From Thiohalophilus sp. (lineage in GTDB: Bacteria; Pseudomonadota; Gammaproteobacteria; UBA6429; Thiohalophilaceae), in contig NZ_JAXHMV010000008.1 in NCBI RefSeq assembly GCF_034521165.1, positions 310,001-374,000 on the forward strand: 64,000 bases of DNA, written 5' to 3'. Positions 45,647-54,099 of the stretch are shown here, piece after piece. Position numbers and translations under genes: made by a program. Numbering within the stretch: the first letter of the stretch is position 1; the number at the start of each line of letters is the position of its first letter. The notes under the pieces are model-generated. The model was not told the origin of the DNA and did not search any database. It was given only the letters and a program-made list of their open reading frames with translations.

Positions 45647-46468
45647 ATGAGAGCTCGCATGCTTTTGCTGGCACTCGGCTTGTGTGTCATGCAGCCATCG
45701 CTGGCGGCCGATCCGTTGATCATGACGGCGCCGCCGCGTGAGTCTGAAGAGGCCGGCCAGAAACAGTATGAAGTCACGGCCAGTTATATAAGCGACGTTC
45801 TGGGCAGGCCGGTACATTACCAGCACCCGGGTGCCTGGTTGCGTTATCAGCATGACATGCGCAACGATGTATACGACATCGTCTTCGACGGGCCGCATTT
45901 CGCCTCCTGGCGGGTCGCCCACCTTGACCACGAGATGCTGATCAGGCTGCCGGGCTCCTTGCAGTTCCATCTGCTGACCGGGGCGGGCAATGATCAGGTC
46001 AATGAACCGGATGATATGATCGGCCGCAAGTTCTGCGGAATTTCCCCGCCCAACCTTTCCACCCTGAGTATCCTGGGACGCTTTCGCAATCCCGTGCGCC
46101 AGCCGGTCGTACGGGGAGTCAAAGGTGGCATGGGGGCGGTATACAAGGCCTTTCAACAGGAGCAGTGCGAGGCGTTTGTGGTCCGGACCGCTTACTATCG
46201 AAATGCCATGAGCGAAGAAGATCGCAAGGGATTGAAAATTATCTACACCTCTCCGGCCATGCCCAACCAGTCTATCTCGGTCAGCAGTCGACTGACGCCG
46301 CAAGAGCGCGGCAAGTTGCGTCAGGCATTGCTTTCCGAAGCCGGAACACAGGCCTTGCAACCGACGCTGAACCGCTTTGCCAGCAAGGCCAAACGTTTTA
46401 TTGCAACTGATAATGCGGAATTCAAGGATTACAATACCCTGCTCGAAGGCGTGATCTTCGGCTGGTAA
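45647..46468 (+). CDS. PhnD-like periplasmic substrate-binding protein
   Basis: The 273-residue product has a signal peptide (about residues 1-21, MQPSLAADP), then a two-lobed binding fold: APPRESEEAGQKQYEVTASYISDVLGRPV near the N-terminus and YDIVFDGPHFASWRVAHLD. The C-lobe shows GVKGGMGAVYKAFQQEQCEAFVVRTAYYRNAM. This matches PhnD/phosphate-phosphonate-type proteins, but no ABC partner genes are present, so it may be a solitary binding protein or part of a sensory pathway. AAAGGAGGG precedes the ATG. An ATG at 45659 is an alternative. Confidence 0.75.
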   Translation: MRARMLLLALGLCVMQPSLAADPLIMTAPPRESEEAGQKQYEVTASYISDVLGRPVHYQHPGAWLRYQHDMRNDVYDIVFDGPHFASWRVAHLDHEMLIRLPGSLQFHLLTGAGNDQVNEPDDMIGRKFCGISPPNLSTLSILGRFRNPVRQPVVRGVKGGMGAVYKAFQQEQCEAFVVRTAYYRNAMSEEDRKGLKIIYTSPAMPNQSISVSSRLTPQERGKLRQALLSEAGTQALQPTLNRFASKAKRFIATDNAEFKDYNTLLEGVIFGW

Positions 46469-46492
46469 CCTCGGTTCAACGCGCTGGACATT

Positions 46493-46530
46493 AAACGCAA
46501 AGAATGCCGAGACGCAGAGGTCGCAAAGTA
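46493..46530. repeat. Single-arm ACGCAAAG-type repeat
   Basis: Units such as AAACGCAAAGAATGCCGAGACGCAG run for about 38 bases after the PhnD-like gene. No matching inverted arm lies nearby. It belongs to the same dispersed family as 24117-24266. Confidence 0.6.
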
Positions 46531-46563
46531 ATCATGATATGGCTTTTACTGCCTGTCTGAGCT

Positions 46564-46657
46564 GTAGGGTGGATCAAGCGCGCAGGCGGAACCCCCGTTC
46601 TCGCTTGACACTTCGCACCTGGAAGCGCCGGATCCGCTGCGCTTGATCCGACCTACC
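46564..46657. repeat. REP-like long palindrome (GTAGGGTGGATCAAGC type)
   Basis: The element starts GTAGGGTGGATCAAGC and ends with an inverted counterpart, GCTTGATCCGACCTACC, with a short centre that includes a second weak inverted segment. The same building block recurs at 54319-54391. Such elements are typical intergenic REP/MITE-type repeats. Confidence 0.7.
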
Positions 46658-46659
46658 CG

Positions 46660-46687
46660 CTCAGAACTCAGAACTCAGAACTCAGCA
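46660..46687. repeat. Short heptamer array (CTCAGAA)
   Basis: About four copies of the 7-base unit CTCAGAA, the last altered to CTCAGCA, directly follow the REP-like palindrome and end 6 bases before the gpmA stop codon. Confidence 0.8.
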
Positions 46688-46693
46688 CTATTT

Positions 46694-47455
46694 TTATGCC
46701 GCCTGATGATCCGGCTGCTCGAGATACTGCCAGTCCAGCGGTGTCCCGTCGCGATTGAAGTGATAGACAATCGGTGTGGCGGTCGGAATCTCGAAGCCTT
46801 CAACTTCCTCGACGCTCATATTGGCCAGCACCATGATCAGTGCCCGCAGGGTGTTGCCGTGGGCGCTGATCAGCAGACGCTCGCCCTGGCGGATGCGCGG
46901 GACGATTTCATCATTCCAGTAGCGCATCACCCGTTCGCGGGTCTGGGCCAGGTTTTCCACATCCGGCAGGTGGGCGGGGTCGATATCGTGGCACAGCGGA
47001 TCGTGGCAGCTGTGCCGTGCATCCTCGCGGCTCAGCGCGTCGGCACGATCGTGATAGCCCCGGCGCCAGCGCCACACCTGCTGCTCGCCATGGCGTGCGG
47101 TGGCCTCACCCTTGTCCAGCCCCTGCAGGGCGCCGTAATGGCGTTCGTTCAGCTGCCAGGCCCGGGTGCGCGGAATGCCATCCTGACCCAGTTCGGCCAG
47201 CAGGATATCCAGCGTAGTTACCGCCCGCTGCAATCGCGAACTGTAGGCCGCGTCGAAGACGAATCCCTGCTCGCGCAGAAGTTTGCCGGCGGCATGGGCC
47301 TCGGCGATGCCGGCCCCGGTCAGCGGCGGATCGGCCCAGCCGGTGAAGCGGTTCTCCCGGTTCCACTGGCTCTGGGCGTGGCGAATCAGGACCACCGGCA
47401 CCGGGCCCGGGCCGGGGCGGGATTGGGTTGGTTTTGTCGTCGTCGTTTTCATCAT
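46694..47455 (-). CDS. gpmA: 2,3-bisphosphoglycerate-dependent phosphoglycerate mutase
   Basis: This glycolytic enzyme interconverts 3- and 2-phosphoglycerate through a phospho-His. The 253-residue product has the active site LIRHAQSQWNRENRFTGW (about residue 24), the conserved Glu in ERHYGALQGLDKGE, the Arg-rich VWRWRRGYHDR and the second His in ISAHGNTLRALI. N-terminal residues are Thr/Lys/Pro-rich. The ATG at 47455 and the next codon are both possible starts. It is divergent from oxyR across a 95-base gap. Confidence 0.95.
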   Translation of the reverse strand: MMKTTTTKPTQSRPGPGPVPVVLIRHAQSQWNRENRFTGWADPPLTGAGIAEAHAAGKLLREQGFVFDAAYSSRLQRAVTTLDILLAELGQDGIPRTRAWQLNERHYGALQGLDKGEATARHGEQQVWRWRRGYHDRADALSREDARHSCHDPLCHDIDPAHLPDVENLAQTRERVMRYWNDEIVPRIRQGERLLISAHGNTLRALIMVLANMSVEEVEGFEIPTATPIVYHFNRDGTPLDWQYLEQPDHQAA

Positions 47456-47490
47456 AACTTTAGCATAGGCAGGATCTCTTTATTTTTAAA

Positions 47491-47527
47491 ATCGTTTGTT
47501 TATACTGTATTAATCGGTATTACCTAT
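47491..47527 (+). promoter_or_regulatory. Possible OxyR-type tandem operator in the gpmA-oxyR gap
   Basis: Two copies of an ATCG-N7-(ATAC or CTAT) motif start 22 bases apart (47491 and 47513). The known OxyR consensus is ATAG-N7-CTAT repeated with the same 22-base period, with T and A at positions 6 and 10. The right copy keeps those plus CTAT; the left is weaker. Autoregulation is the usual arrangement for oxyR. The end is 23 bases before oxyR. Confidence 0.45.
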
Positions 47528-47550
47528 CATAAGCCCGGGCCAGAAAACGT

Positions 47551-48486
47551 ATGAATATCAGAGACCTGCAATACATCATCGCCGTGGCCGAAACCCGCCA
47601 TTTCGGCAAGGCGGCCGAGCGCAGTTTCGTTAGCCAGCCGACCCTCAGCGGCCAGATCAAAAAGCTCGAAGAGCACCTGGGTGTGGCGATCTTCGAGCGC
47701 ACCAACCGCTCGGTGGAGGTGACGCCCATCGGTGAGGTCATCCTGCAGCACGCCCGGCAGATCATGGAGCAGGTCGACGCCATCGAGCAGGTTGCCCAGG
47801 CCCATCACGACCCCCTTGCCGGGCCGCTGCGCCTGGGCGCGATTCCCACCATCAGTCCCTATCTGATGCCGCTGATCCTGATGCCGCTCAAGCAGGACTA
47901 CCCGCAACTGCGCCTGGTGCTCTCCGAGGAGGTGACCGACACCCTGACCCGTCGCCTGCAACAGCACGAAATCGACGCCGCCCTGCTGGCCACCCCGGTG
48001 GAGGAGCCGGAACTGGAAACAATGCCTCTGTTCGACGAGCCCTTCTGGCTCGCACATCCGCGGGATCACGCGTTTTATAATAAGGAGCACATCACCCGCG
48101 AGGACCTGGAGACGACCGAACTGCTGTTGCTGGCCGAAGGCCATTGCCTGGCCAAACAAACCATGGAAGTCTGTCGCCTCAAGGAGCGCAGTACTCGCGG
48201 CGAAATGGCCGATCTGCGTGCCGCCAGTCTGGAAACCCTGCTGCAACTGGTCGGCGCCGGCTTTGGCTCCACCCTGGTGCCGGCCCTGGCCATGCGCGGC
48301 AGCTGGGCTACCGGCAGCGGGATCGTCACCCGCGAGCTGGAATTCCCCGACGCCTATCGCCGCGTCTCCCTCGTCTACCGCGCCAGCTTCCCGCGCATCG
48401 AGGCTCTGCATACCCTGGCCCGGGTGATCCACGATCATCTGCCCAATACCGTGACGCCAATTGACGCCGTTGGCGTCAGGGGCTAG
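47551..48486 (+). CDS. oxyR: Hydrogen-peroxide-sensing LysR-family regulator OxyR
   Basis: OxyR activates peroxide-defence genes after disulphide formation between two Cys. The 311-residue product has an N-terminal winged helix (KAAERSFVSQPTLSGQIKKLE) and a periplasmic-binding-like effector domain. Cys199 and Cys208 lie in EGHCLAKQTMEVC, at the exact E. coli positions. Typical gammaproteobacterial length. It is divergent from gpmA, and a possible self-operator lies upstream. Confidence 0.95.
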   Translation: MNIRDLQYIIAVAETRHFGKAAERSFVSQPTLSGQIKKLEEHLGVAIFERTNRSVEVTPIGEVILQHARQIMEQVDAIEQVAQAHHDPLAGPLRLGAIPTISPYLMPLILMPLKQDYPQLRLVLSEEVTDTLTRRLQQHEIDAALLATPVEEPELETMPLFDEPFWLAHPRDHAFYNKEHITREDLETTELLLLAEGHCLAKQTMEVCRLKERSTRGEMADLRAASLETLLQLVGAGFGSTLVPALAMRGSWATGSGIVTRELEFPDAYRRVSLVYRASFPRIEALHTLARVIHDHLPNTVTPIDAVGVRG

Positions 48487-48500
48487 TAACCAGGGCCAGG

Positions 48501-48522
48501 TATAGGGTGCGTCCCACGCACC
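48501..48522. repeat. Short REP-like palindrome (GGTGCGT / ACGCACC)
   Basis: A perfect 7-bp inverted repeat with a CCC centre follows the oxyR stop. The TAGGGTGCGTCCCACGCACC unit recurs in a longer composite at 51548-51613. Together with the arrays below it fills the 312-base oxyR-lemA gap. Confidence 0.7.
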
Positions 48523-48535
48523 AATACACTTAGCA

Positions 48536-48606
48536 CTCAGAACTCAGAACTCAGAACTCAGAACTCAGAACTCAGAACTCAGAACTCAGAACTCAGAACT
48601 CAGAAC
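48536..48606. repeat. Heptamer tandem array (CTCAGAA, about 10 copies)
   Basis: About ten near-perfect tandem copies of CTCAGAA. Similar arrays are found at 46660, 51616 and 56621. No open reading frame or CRISPR-type spacer structure is present. Confidence 0.9.
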
Positions 48607-48618
48607 CCAGCACTCAGA

Positions 48619-48690
48619 GCCTGTAGGAGGCGATTTTGTCGGCGACCTGCCTGGGCTTAGAAAAGTCGCGGCTAAAAGCCCCTCCCACAT
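48619..48690. repeat. REP-like element (CTGTAGGAGGCG... CCTCCCAC)
   Basis: The block starts CCTGTAGGAGGCGAT and ends GCCCCTCCCACATC, resembling the pseudomonad REP consensus CTGTAGGAGCGGCTT. Partial inverted complementarity joins its two ends. Another heptamer fragment (48718-48735) follows before lemA; no gene is seen here. Confidence 0.6.
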
Positions 48691-48798
48691 CACCTGCCAC
48701 TAGCTAGCTGCCAACTGCGAACTCAGCACTCAGAACTTGTGGCCCCTGTATCTATATCCCGCTATGATGCCCTGACGAACCGCGCTGGAGAGTAAAAA

Positions 48799-49395
48799 AT
48801 GGATATTTCGACAATCGTGATCCTGGTGGTACTGGGCATCATCGTGGTCTACATCATCGCGATCTACAACCGCCTGGTGGCGTTGCAGAACCGCTTCAAG
48901 AATGCGTTCGCCCAGATCGAGGTGCAGCTCAAGCGCCGTTATGATCTGATCCCCAACCTGGTGGAAACCGCCAAAGGTTATCTCAAGCACGAACGCGAAA
49001 CCCTCGATGCGGTGGTGCAGGCACGCAATGCCGCGCAGCAGGGGCTGGATCAGGCCCATGACGATCCCGGTAACCCCGATGCGATCGATAACCTGAGCCG
49101 GGCCGAAGGCAATCTGGCCGGCGCGCTGGGGCGCTTCAACGTGGTGGTCGAGGCCTATCCCGATCTCAAGGCCAACCAGAACATGATGCAGCTTAATGAG
49201 GAGCTGACCAGCACCGAGAACAAAGTCGCCTTCGCGCGCCAGGCGTTCAATGACGCGGTTATGGCCTACAACACCTACAAGCAGTCCTTCCCGCAGAATG
49301 TGTTCGCCGGCCTGTTCGGCCACGGCCAGGATGCCCATCTGCTGGAGTTCGAGGACAGCGCCGAGATCCAGGCCGCGCCCAAAGTCTCATTTTGA
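48799..49395 (+). CDS. lemA: LemA family protein
   Basis: The 198-residue product has an N-terminal membrane helix (about residues 4-25) and a helical bundle with the family signature RLVALQNRFKNAFAQIEVQLKRRYDLIPNLVETAKGYLKHE. LemA proteins are often paired with an M48-type metalloprotease, as here, and may take part in envelope-stress signalling. CTGGAGAG precedes the ATG. The gene lies after the repeat-rich gap and 158 bases upstream of the protease. Confidence 0.92.
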   Translation: MDISTIVILVVLGIIVVYIIAIYNRLVALQNRFKNAFAQIEVQLKRRYDLIPNLVETAKGYLKHERETLDAVVQARNAAQQGLDQAHDDPGNPDAIDNLSRAEGNLAGALGRFNVVVEAYPDLKANQNMMQLNEELTSTENKVAFARQAFNDAVMAYNTYKQSFPQNVFAGLFGHGQDAHLLEFEDSAEIQAAPKVSF

Positions 49396-49432
49396 CCCGG
49401 CTGTTGCACTAAACAGGAGTTTTGAATGCCCG

Positions 49433-49519
49433 TTCAAAGAGATTGCTTCGTCACGTTGTTCCTCGCAATGACGTCACTGTTTTCAGTCATTGCGAGCGAA
49501 GCGAAGCAATCTTTTGAAC
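49433..49519. repeat. Palindromic repeat (GATTGCTTCG / CGAAGCAATC) between lemA and the protease
   Basis: Two arms of about 35 bases (49433-49472 and 49486-49519) form an imperfect inverted repeat with a 13-base loop. The GATTGCTTCG ... CTCGCAATGAC motif is a widespread bacterial palindromic element. It could also serve as a weak terminator or processing site for lemA. Confidence 0.75.
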
Positions 49520-49553
49520 AACGTGATCGGGTATTCGGAGCGTTTGGATAGCC

Positions 49554-51533
49554 ATGGACTTTTTTGAAGCGCAGGATCGAGCCCGACGCCAGACCGGCTG
49601 GCTGGTATTGCTGTTTATGCTGGCAGTGGCGGGACTGATCCTGCTGACCAATCTGCTGGTACTGGGTGTCCTCGCCTATAACCAGACCGGGGTACCGACT
49701 TTCTCTCCCGCCCTGCTGGCCGAGCAGTTTCAGTGGGATGTGTTTCTCGGCGTGGCCGCGGTGATCATCGCGCTGGTGTTTCTCGGCAGTGCCTATAAAA
49801 CGATGTCGCTGTCCGGCGGCGGACACAAGGTGGCCGAGATGCTCGGTGGTCGCGCGCTCAGCCCCGACAGCCGCGATCCCGATGAACGCCGTGTGTTGAA
49901 CGTGGTGGAGGAGATGGCCATCGCCGCCGGCATGCCGGTGCCCCGGGTTTATCTGCTGGAGGAGGAGGGTATCAACGCCTTCGCCGCCGGCTCCAGCCCC
50001 AACAATGCGGTCATCGGTATCACCCGCGGCGCCATGGAGACGCTGACCCGCGACGAGCTGCAAGGGGTCATCGCCCACGAATTCAGTCACATCTTCAACG
50101 GCGACATGCGCATGAATATTCGCCTGATCGGCGTGCTGCACGGCATCCTGTTGCTGGCGCTGATCGGCTACTTTTTGTTGCGCTCCTCTTACTTTGTCCG
50201 TGCCTCGCGCAACCGGCAAGCCGGCGGACTGGTGGTGGCGATCATCGCGCTGGGCGTCGGTCTGCTGGTGATCGGCTATGTGGGCCACTTCTTCGGGCAA
50301 TGGATCAAGGCCATGGTCAGTCGCCAGCGCGAATACCTGGCCGACGCCTCGGCGGTACAGTTTACCCGCAACAAGCAGGGCATCGCCGGGGCATTGAAAA
50401 AGATCGGTGGTGCCATGCACGGCTCGCTGCTGGAAACCCCGGCCGCCTCCGAGTACAGCCATGCCTACCTGGCCCAGGGCGTCAAAGGCTTCATGCAGTC
50501 GCTGTTTTCCACCCATCCGCCGTTGCCGGATCGGATCAAGCGTCTTGATCCCGCCTGGGACGGCGAGTTTGTCGTCCCGGTCAAGGTGCCGCCAGGCGAG
50601 GCAACACAAACTGAAACGCCGCACATGGAGGCCGCATCAGGCGGCACGGCCGCGACAGCGGCGAAACCCTCGATCGATATTGTCGGCGCGGTGGTGGCCG
50701 CCGGGGTTCTCAGCGCCGGCAGGATGGTCGACCAGGTCGGCCGCTTTGACAAACAACAGGTCGAGGCGGCACAGGCGATCATCGCCGCCATCCCGCCCTC
50801 ACTGCGCGAGGCCGCCGCCGAACCCTTCGGCGCCCGGGCGGTGATTTACGTGTTGTTACTCGATCCCCGTCCCCAGGTCGAACGCGAACAACAACGTCTG
50901 CTGGAACAACAGGCCGATCCGCAAGTGGTTGAGCTCAGTAAAACATTATCGGCCCACCGCCGGGAACTGCCCGAAGCGGCCCGCCTGCCGTTGATCGAAC
51001 TGACCCTGCCGGCGCTGGAAGGCCTGTCCGACGAGCAGTACCGCCGTTTTCGGGCTGTGGTGCAGGCGTTGATCGCCGCGGACAAACGCGTCGATCTCAA
51101 AGAATGGATCCTGCAGCGGCTGGTGATCCGACAACTCGATCAACAGTTCGGTCTGCGCAAACCCGCCAGGGCGGTACACGGCAAACTGACCCGGCTCAAA
51201 GACGAGTTCCAGGTGATGCTCTCGCTGGTAGCACATACCGAGTACCCCGACGCGCAACAGGCCGAACAGGCCTTCGACGCCGGCGCGGCCGAAGCCGATA
51301 TGACCGATCTCACCTTGCTGCCGCGCGACGCGCTCGATCTCAACACACTCAACCACGCACTCGACACCCTCGAACAACTCAAACCCCTGGCCAAACCCCG
51401 CCTGCTCAAAGCCTGCGCCGTCTGTATCCTGCACGATGGCAACACCACCGTTCCCGCGCAGGAGTTATTGCGCACCCTCGCCAGTTGCCTCGACAGTCCC
51501 ATGCCAATATTAGTTAAAAGTTCTGAGTCCTGA
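49554..51533 (+). CDS. M48 (HtpX-like) membrane metalloprotease with C-terminal TerB-like domain
   Basis: The 659-residue product has hydrophobic helices near the N-terminus (about 20-45 and 62-80) and again at about 200-250. The zinc-protease site is HEFSH (about residue 180) with the third-ligand Glu further on in QREYLADASAV. After about residue 345 a separate alpha-helical region (DIVGAVVAAGVLSAG ... VQALIAADKRVDLKEW) resembles a TerB-type domain. The family is involved in membrane-protein quality control; pairing with LemA is common. The last codons (KSSES) come from a heptamer-like repeat segment. Confidence 0.88.
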   Translation: MDFFEAQDRARRQTGWLVLLFMLAVAGLILLTNLLVLGVLAYNQTGVPTFSPALLAEQFQWDVFLGVAAVIIALVFLGSAYKTMSLSGGGHKVAEMLGGRALSPDSRDPDERRVLNVVEEMAIAAGMPVPRVYLLEEEGINAFAAGSSPNNAVIGITRGAMETLTRDELQGVIAHEFSHIFNGDMRMNIRLIGVLHGILLLALIGYFLLRSSYFVRASRNRQAGGLVVAIIALGVGLLVIGYVGHFFGQWIKAMVSRQREYLADASAVQFTRNKQGIAGALKKIGGAMHGSLLETPAASEYSHAYLAQGVKGFMQSLFSTHPPLPDRIKRLDPAWDGEFVVPVKVPPGEATQTETPHMEAASGGTAATAAKPSIDIVGAVVAAGVLSAGRMVDQVGRFDKQQVEAAQAIIAAIPPSLREAAAEPFGARAVIYVLLLDPRPQVEREQQRLLEQQADPQVVELSKTLSAHRRELPEAARLPLIELTLPALEGLSDEQYRRFRAVVQALIAADKRVDLKEWILQRLVIRQLDQQFGLRKPARAVHGKLTRLKDEFQVMLSLVAHTEYPDAQQAEQAFDAGAAEADMTDLTLLPRDALDLNTLNHALDTLEQLKPLAKPRLLKACAVCILHDGNTTVPAQELLRTLASCLDSPMPILVKSSES

Positions 51534-51613
51534 GTGCCGAGTTTCAGGTAGAGTGCGTCCCACGCACCGCTCCTTTATGTCGGTGGTTTGATGGTGCGTA
51601 GAACGCACCCTAC
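51522..51613. repeat. Composite REP and heptamer fragments (GTAGAGTGCGTCCCACGCACC)
   Basis: Reverse-complement heptamer units (TTCTGAGTCCTGAG) overlap the protease stop codon. They lead into a palindrome pair: GTGCGTCCCACGCACC and GGTGCGTAGAACGCACC separated by about 25 bases. The block merges into the array starting at 51616. Confidence 0.7.
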
Positions 51614-51615
51614 TG

Positions 51616-51798
51616 AACTAAGTACTAAGTACTAAGTACTCAGAACTCAGAACTCAGAACTCAGAACTCAGAACTCAGAACTCAGAACTCAGAACTCAGA
51701 ACTCAGAACTCAGAACTCAGAACTCAGAACTCAGAACTCAGAACTCAGAACTAAGAACTAAGAACTAAGAACTAAGAACTAAGAACTAAGAACTAAGC
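51616..51798. repeat. Long heptamer tandem array (CTAAGTA, CTCAGAA, then CTAAGAA)
   Basis: About 26 tandem 7-base units: first CTAAGTA-type, then CTCAGAA for most of the length, then CTAAGAA at the right end. The last units supply the stop codon of the GGDEF gene on the minus strand (TAG at 51793-51795). The segmented change of unit suggests independent expansions. Confidence 0.92.
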
Positions 51799-54099
51799 AT
51801 TCCCCACGACCCGGTTCCTGCCGCCTTCCTTGGCCTGGTACAGCGCATCATCGGCCCGTTTGACCAGGCTTTCGAGTCTGTCTCCGGGTTGGTAGGTACT
51901 GACTCCCAGACTGACGGTGATCTGTCCGGCTGAGGGGAAGTCGATATCGGCAATGCGCCGGCGCAGGTGATCAGCCGCCTGCAGGGCGGCATCGAGCTCT
52001 GTTTCAGGCAACAGAACAATGAACTCTTCACCACCCCAGCGTGCCGGGATGTCGCTGCTGCGCAGTTGTTCGCGCAGGGTGTCGGCGAGCAGGCGCAGTA
52101 CTTCGTCGCCCACATTGTGGCCGAAACGATCATTGACGGACTTGAAGTGATCGATATCAAACAGAATCAACGCCAACGCGCGATGATAACGGTTCACGCG
52201 TTCCAGCTCCTGCAATAGCAACGCTTCAAACTTGCGCCGGTTATACAGTCCGGTGAGGGCGTCATGAATAGCCTGCTGTTCCAGTTTATTGATCAGATGC
52301 TGGCGAACCCGGGTGCCGCCAATCAGCTCCGCTGCGACCTGCAACAATTTGAGATAATTATGTGACCAGTGAGGTTGTTGTTCGGCGAAGGAGAACATCA
52401 ATGTGCTCGCGAGCACGCCATCCCGCAGGATGGGTAATACCAGCACTGACTGTTCGCCGCCGGAGACCAGCAGGGCGTGCTCAAGGACGTCCCGATTCTC
52501 ACTCTCGGCATGCACAATAACGGCGTCGGTATGCAACAGTTTTTGATAATAAGGTGCGACGACGACAGCCGGAATATGGAAGTCCGCCTCGCGTGGTGTA
52601 ATCCCCGGGGCGCACCATTGTAAATACAGATCCAGACCGCCGTTTTCGGGGCTGTAATCATACAATACACAGCGGTGGGCGTGTAAAAATTCTCCCATGC
52701 TTTCGAGCGCGTGAAAGATGCCATTATGCTTTGCATCGGTATCACTGTTTAATAAAGACAGGGAGACGTCACGCAGCAGTTCTTCCAGTTGCAGTTGCTG
52801 TTGCAGGTCTTCTTCGGCCTGTTTTTTAGCGGTGATATCGATGGAGGTTGAGACAATGCGCTCCTCACCACCGACTGCCATCGGTTGCAGGAACACATCC
52901 TCCCACATGGCCTTGCCCCCGGCATTATAAGTAAGCCATTCGAAGCGTTGCGGCCCATGTTTGTGCACGCGTTCGAACCAGCGTTGGACATCTTCCAGGC
53001 TATAGGGCGGCTCCACCCAGATGCTGCGCAGCTCGAAAGACAATCGGTTCAGCTCTGCCACATCCGCCACGCCGTGAATCTCCAGGGCACGTGCATTGGC
53101 CTGCAGTACTTCGGCGGTGTGTGGATCATGTACCATCACCGAGACCGAGCTGTTATCGAACAACGCCTGCAGCTGATTTTTTTGCTCCTGCAGTTCACGG
53201 GTGCGTTCCTGTAATTGCAGGGTCAGTTCGGACCGCTGACGACGCAGGCCGCGCAGGTAGAGGCTGAAAAAGATCAATGCCAGTACAAACAGGGCCGCGA
53301 TCAGGGTTGGCATCAGCCAGCGGGGGGTAACCTCAACGGTGCTGGTATGGGTCCAGCGCTGGGTAATACGATCCAGCTCGGCGTCCGGCAGGTTGGCGAT
53401 AGCCTCGTTGACTTTTTTCAACAGGACGGACTCCCCGGGCCGCACCGCCGCCACCAGTTGCTGCCGGTACAGCACTTCCAGCACATGGAAGTCACCGGGC
53501 GTGGCGTACTGATCCAGCAGATAACGCCCCACCGGGTGATCGGCGGCAAACGCCGTAACCTCGCCCGCCACCGCGGCGGTGACCAGATCGGCGTTATTGG
53601 GATACTCGCGCAATGGCAGTTCCGGATACCGTCCCTGCAAAAACTCCCGCTCGTAACTGCCGGCCACCACACCGACAGGGGTCAGTGCCGGGTCATCCAG
53701 CGTGCGGGCCTGAATGTCGGCACTGATAAACAACACCGTCTCCAGCGGAATCAGCGGATGAGAAAAATCCAGGAATTTCGCGCGCTCCGGCGAGGCAAAC
53801 AGCCCGCCATGCACCTCGGCCCGTCCGTCGCGGACCTGCTCGATGGTTTCTGGCCAGTCCGCCAGGCGAAATTCCACCGGCCGATCCATCTGCCTGCCCA
53901 GTGCCCGCCACAGATCCACCAGCAAGCCCCGCGGCTCGCCGTGGCGATCCCGAAACGCCAGCGGCGGCCAACTGTGATCCTGCGAGATCACCAGCGGCGC
54001 GGGCTCCGCCTCGTCGGCCGCCAGCGTCGTCGCCGGCAACACCAGCGCCAACAAGAAAAACCCTGTAAATCTGAATAAAAGAGTGGGGGACATAACCAT
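51793..54099 (-). CDS. Periplasmic-sensor diguanylate cyclase (SBP-PAS-GAF-GGDEF)
   Basis: The 768-residue product has a signal peptide (about 1-27), a periplasmic amino-acid-binding-like (SBP_bac_3) domain (about 32-262), a membrane helix (about 273-293), a short coiled coil, a PAS region with GEERIVSTSIDITAKKQAEEDL, a GAF-like region (about 450-590) and a GGDEF domain. The active loop reads WGGEEF. An RxxD inhibitory site (RSSD) precedes it with the usual five-residue spacing, so c-di-GMP feedback is expected. It probably makes c-di-GMP in response to a periplasmic ligand. The ATG at 54093 is an alternative start. Confidence 0.9.
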   Translation of the reverse strand: MVMSPTLLFRFTGFFLLALVLPATTLAADEAEPAPLVISQDHSWPPLAFRDRHGEPRGLLVDLWRALGRQMDRPVEFRLADWPETIEQVRDGRAEVHGGLFASPERAKFLDFSHPLIPLETVLFISADIQARTLDDPALTPVGVVAGSYEREFLQGRYPELPLREYPNNADLVTAAVAGEVTAFAADHPVGRYLLDQYATPGDFHVLEVLYRQQLVAAVRPGESVLLKKVNEAIANLPDAELDRITQRWTHTSTVEVTPRWLMPTLIAALFVLALIFFSLYLRGLRRQRSELTLQLQERTRELQEQKNQLQALFDNSSVSVMVHDPHTAEVLQANARALEIHGVADVAELNRLSFELRSIWVEPPYSLEDVQRWFERVHKHGPQRFEWLTYNAGGKAMWEDVFLQPMAVGGEERIVSTSIDITAKKQAEEDLQQQLQLEELLRDVSLSLLNSDTDAKHNGIFHALESMGEFLHAHRCVLYDYSPENGGLDLYLQWCAPGITPREADFHIPAVVVAPYYQKLLHTDAVIVHAESENRDVLEHALLVSGGEQSVLVLPILRDGVLASTLMFSFAEQQPHWSHNYLKLLQVAAELIGGTRVRQHLINKLEQQAIHDALTGLYNRRKFEALLLQELERVNRYHRALALILFDIDHFKSVNDRFGHNVGDEVLRLLADTLREQLRSSDIPARWGGEEFIVLLPETELDAALQAADHLRRRIADIDFPSAGQITVSLGVSTYQPGDRLESLVKRADDALYQAKEGGRNRVVGNA

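Noticed and set aside
48536..48606. Possible CRISPR array
   Set aside because: The units are contiguous 7-base repeats without unique spacers, and no cas genes are present.
51616..51798. Possible CRISPR array or replication origin iterons
   Set aside because: There are no spacers, no initiator gene nearby, and several unit variants occur in different gaps, so dispersed simple repeats explain it better.
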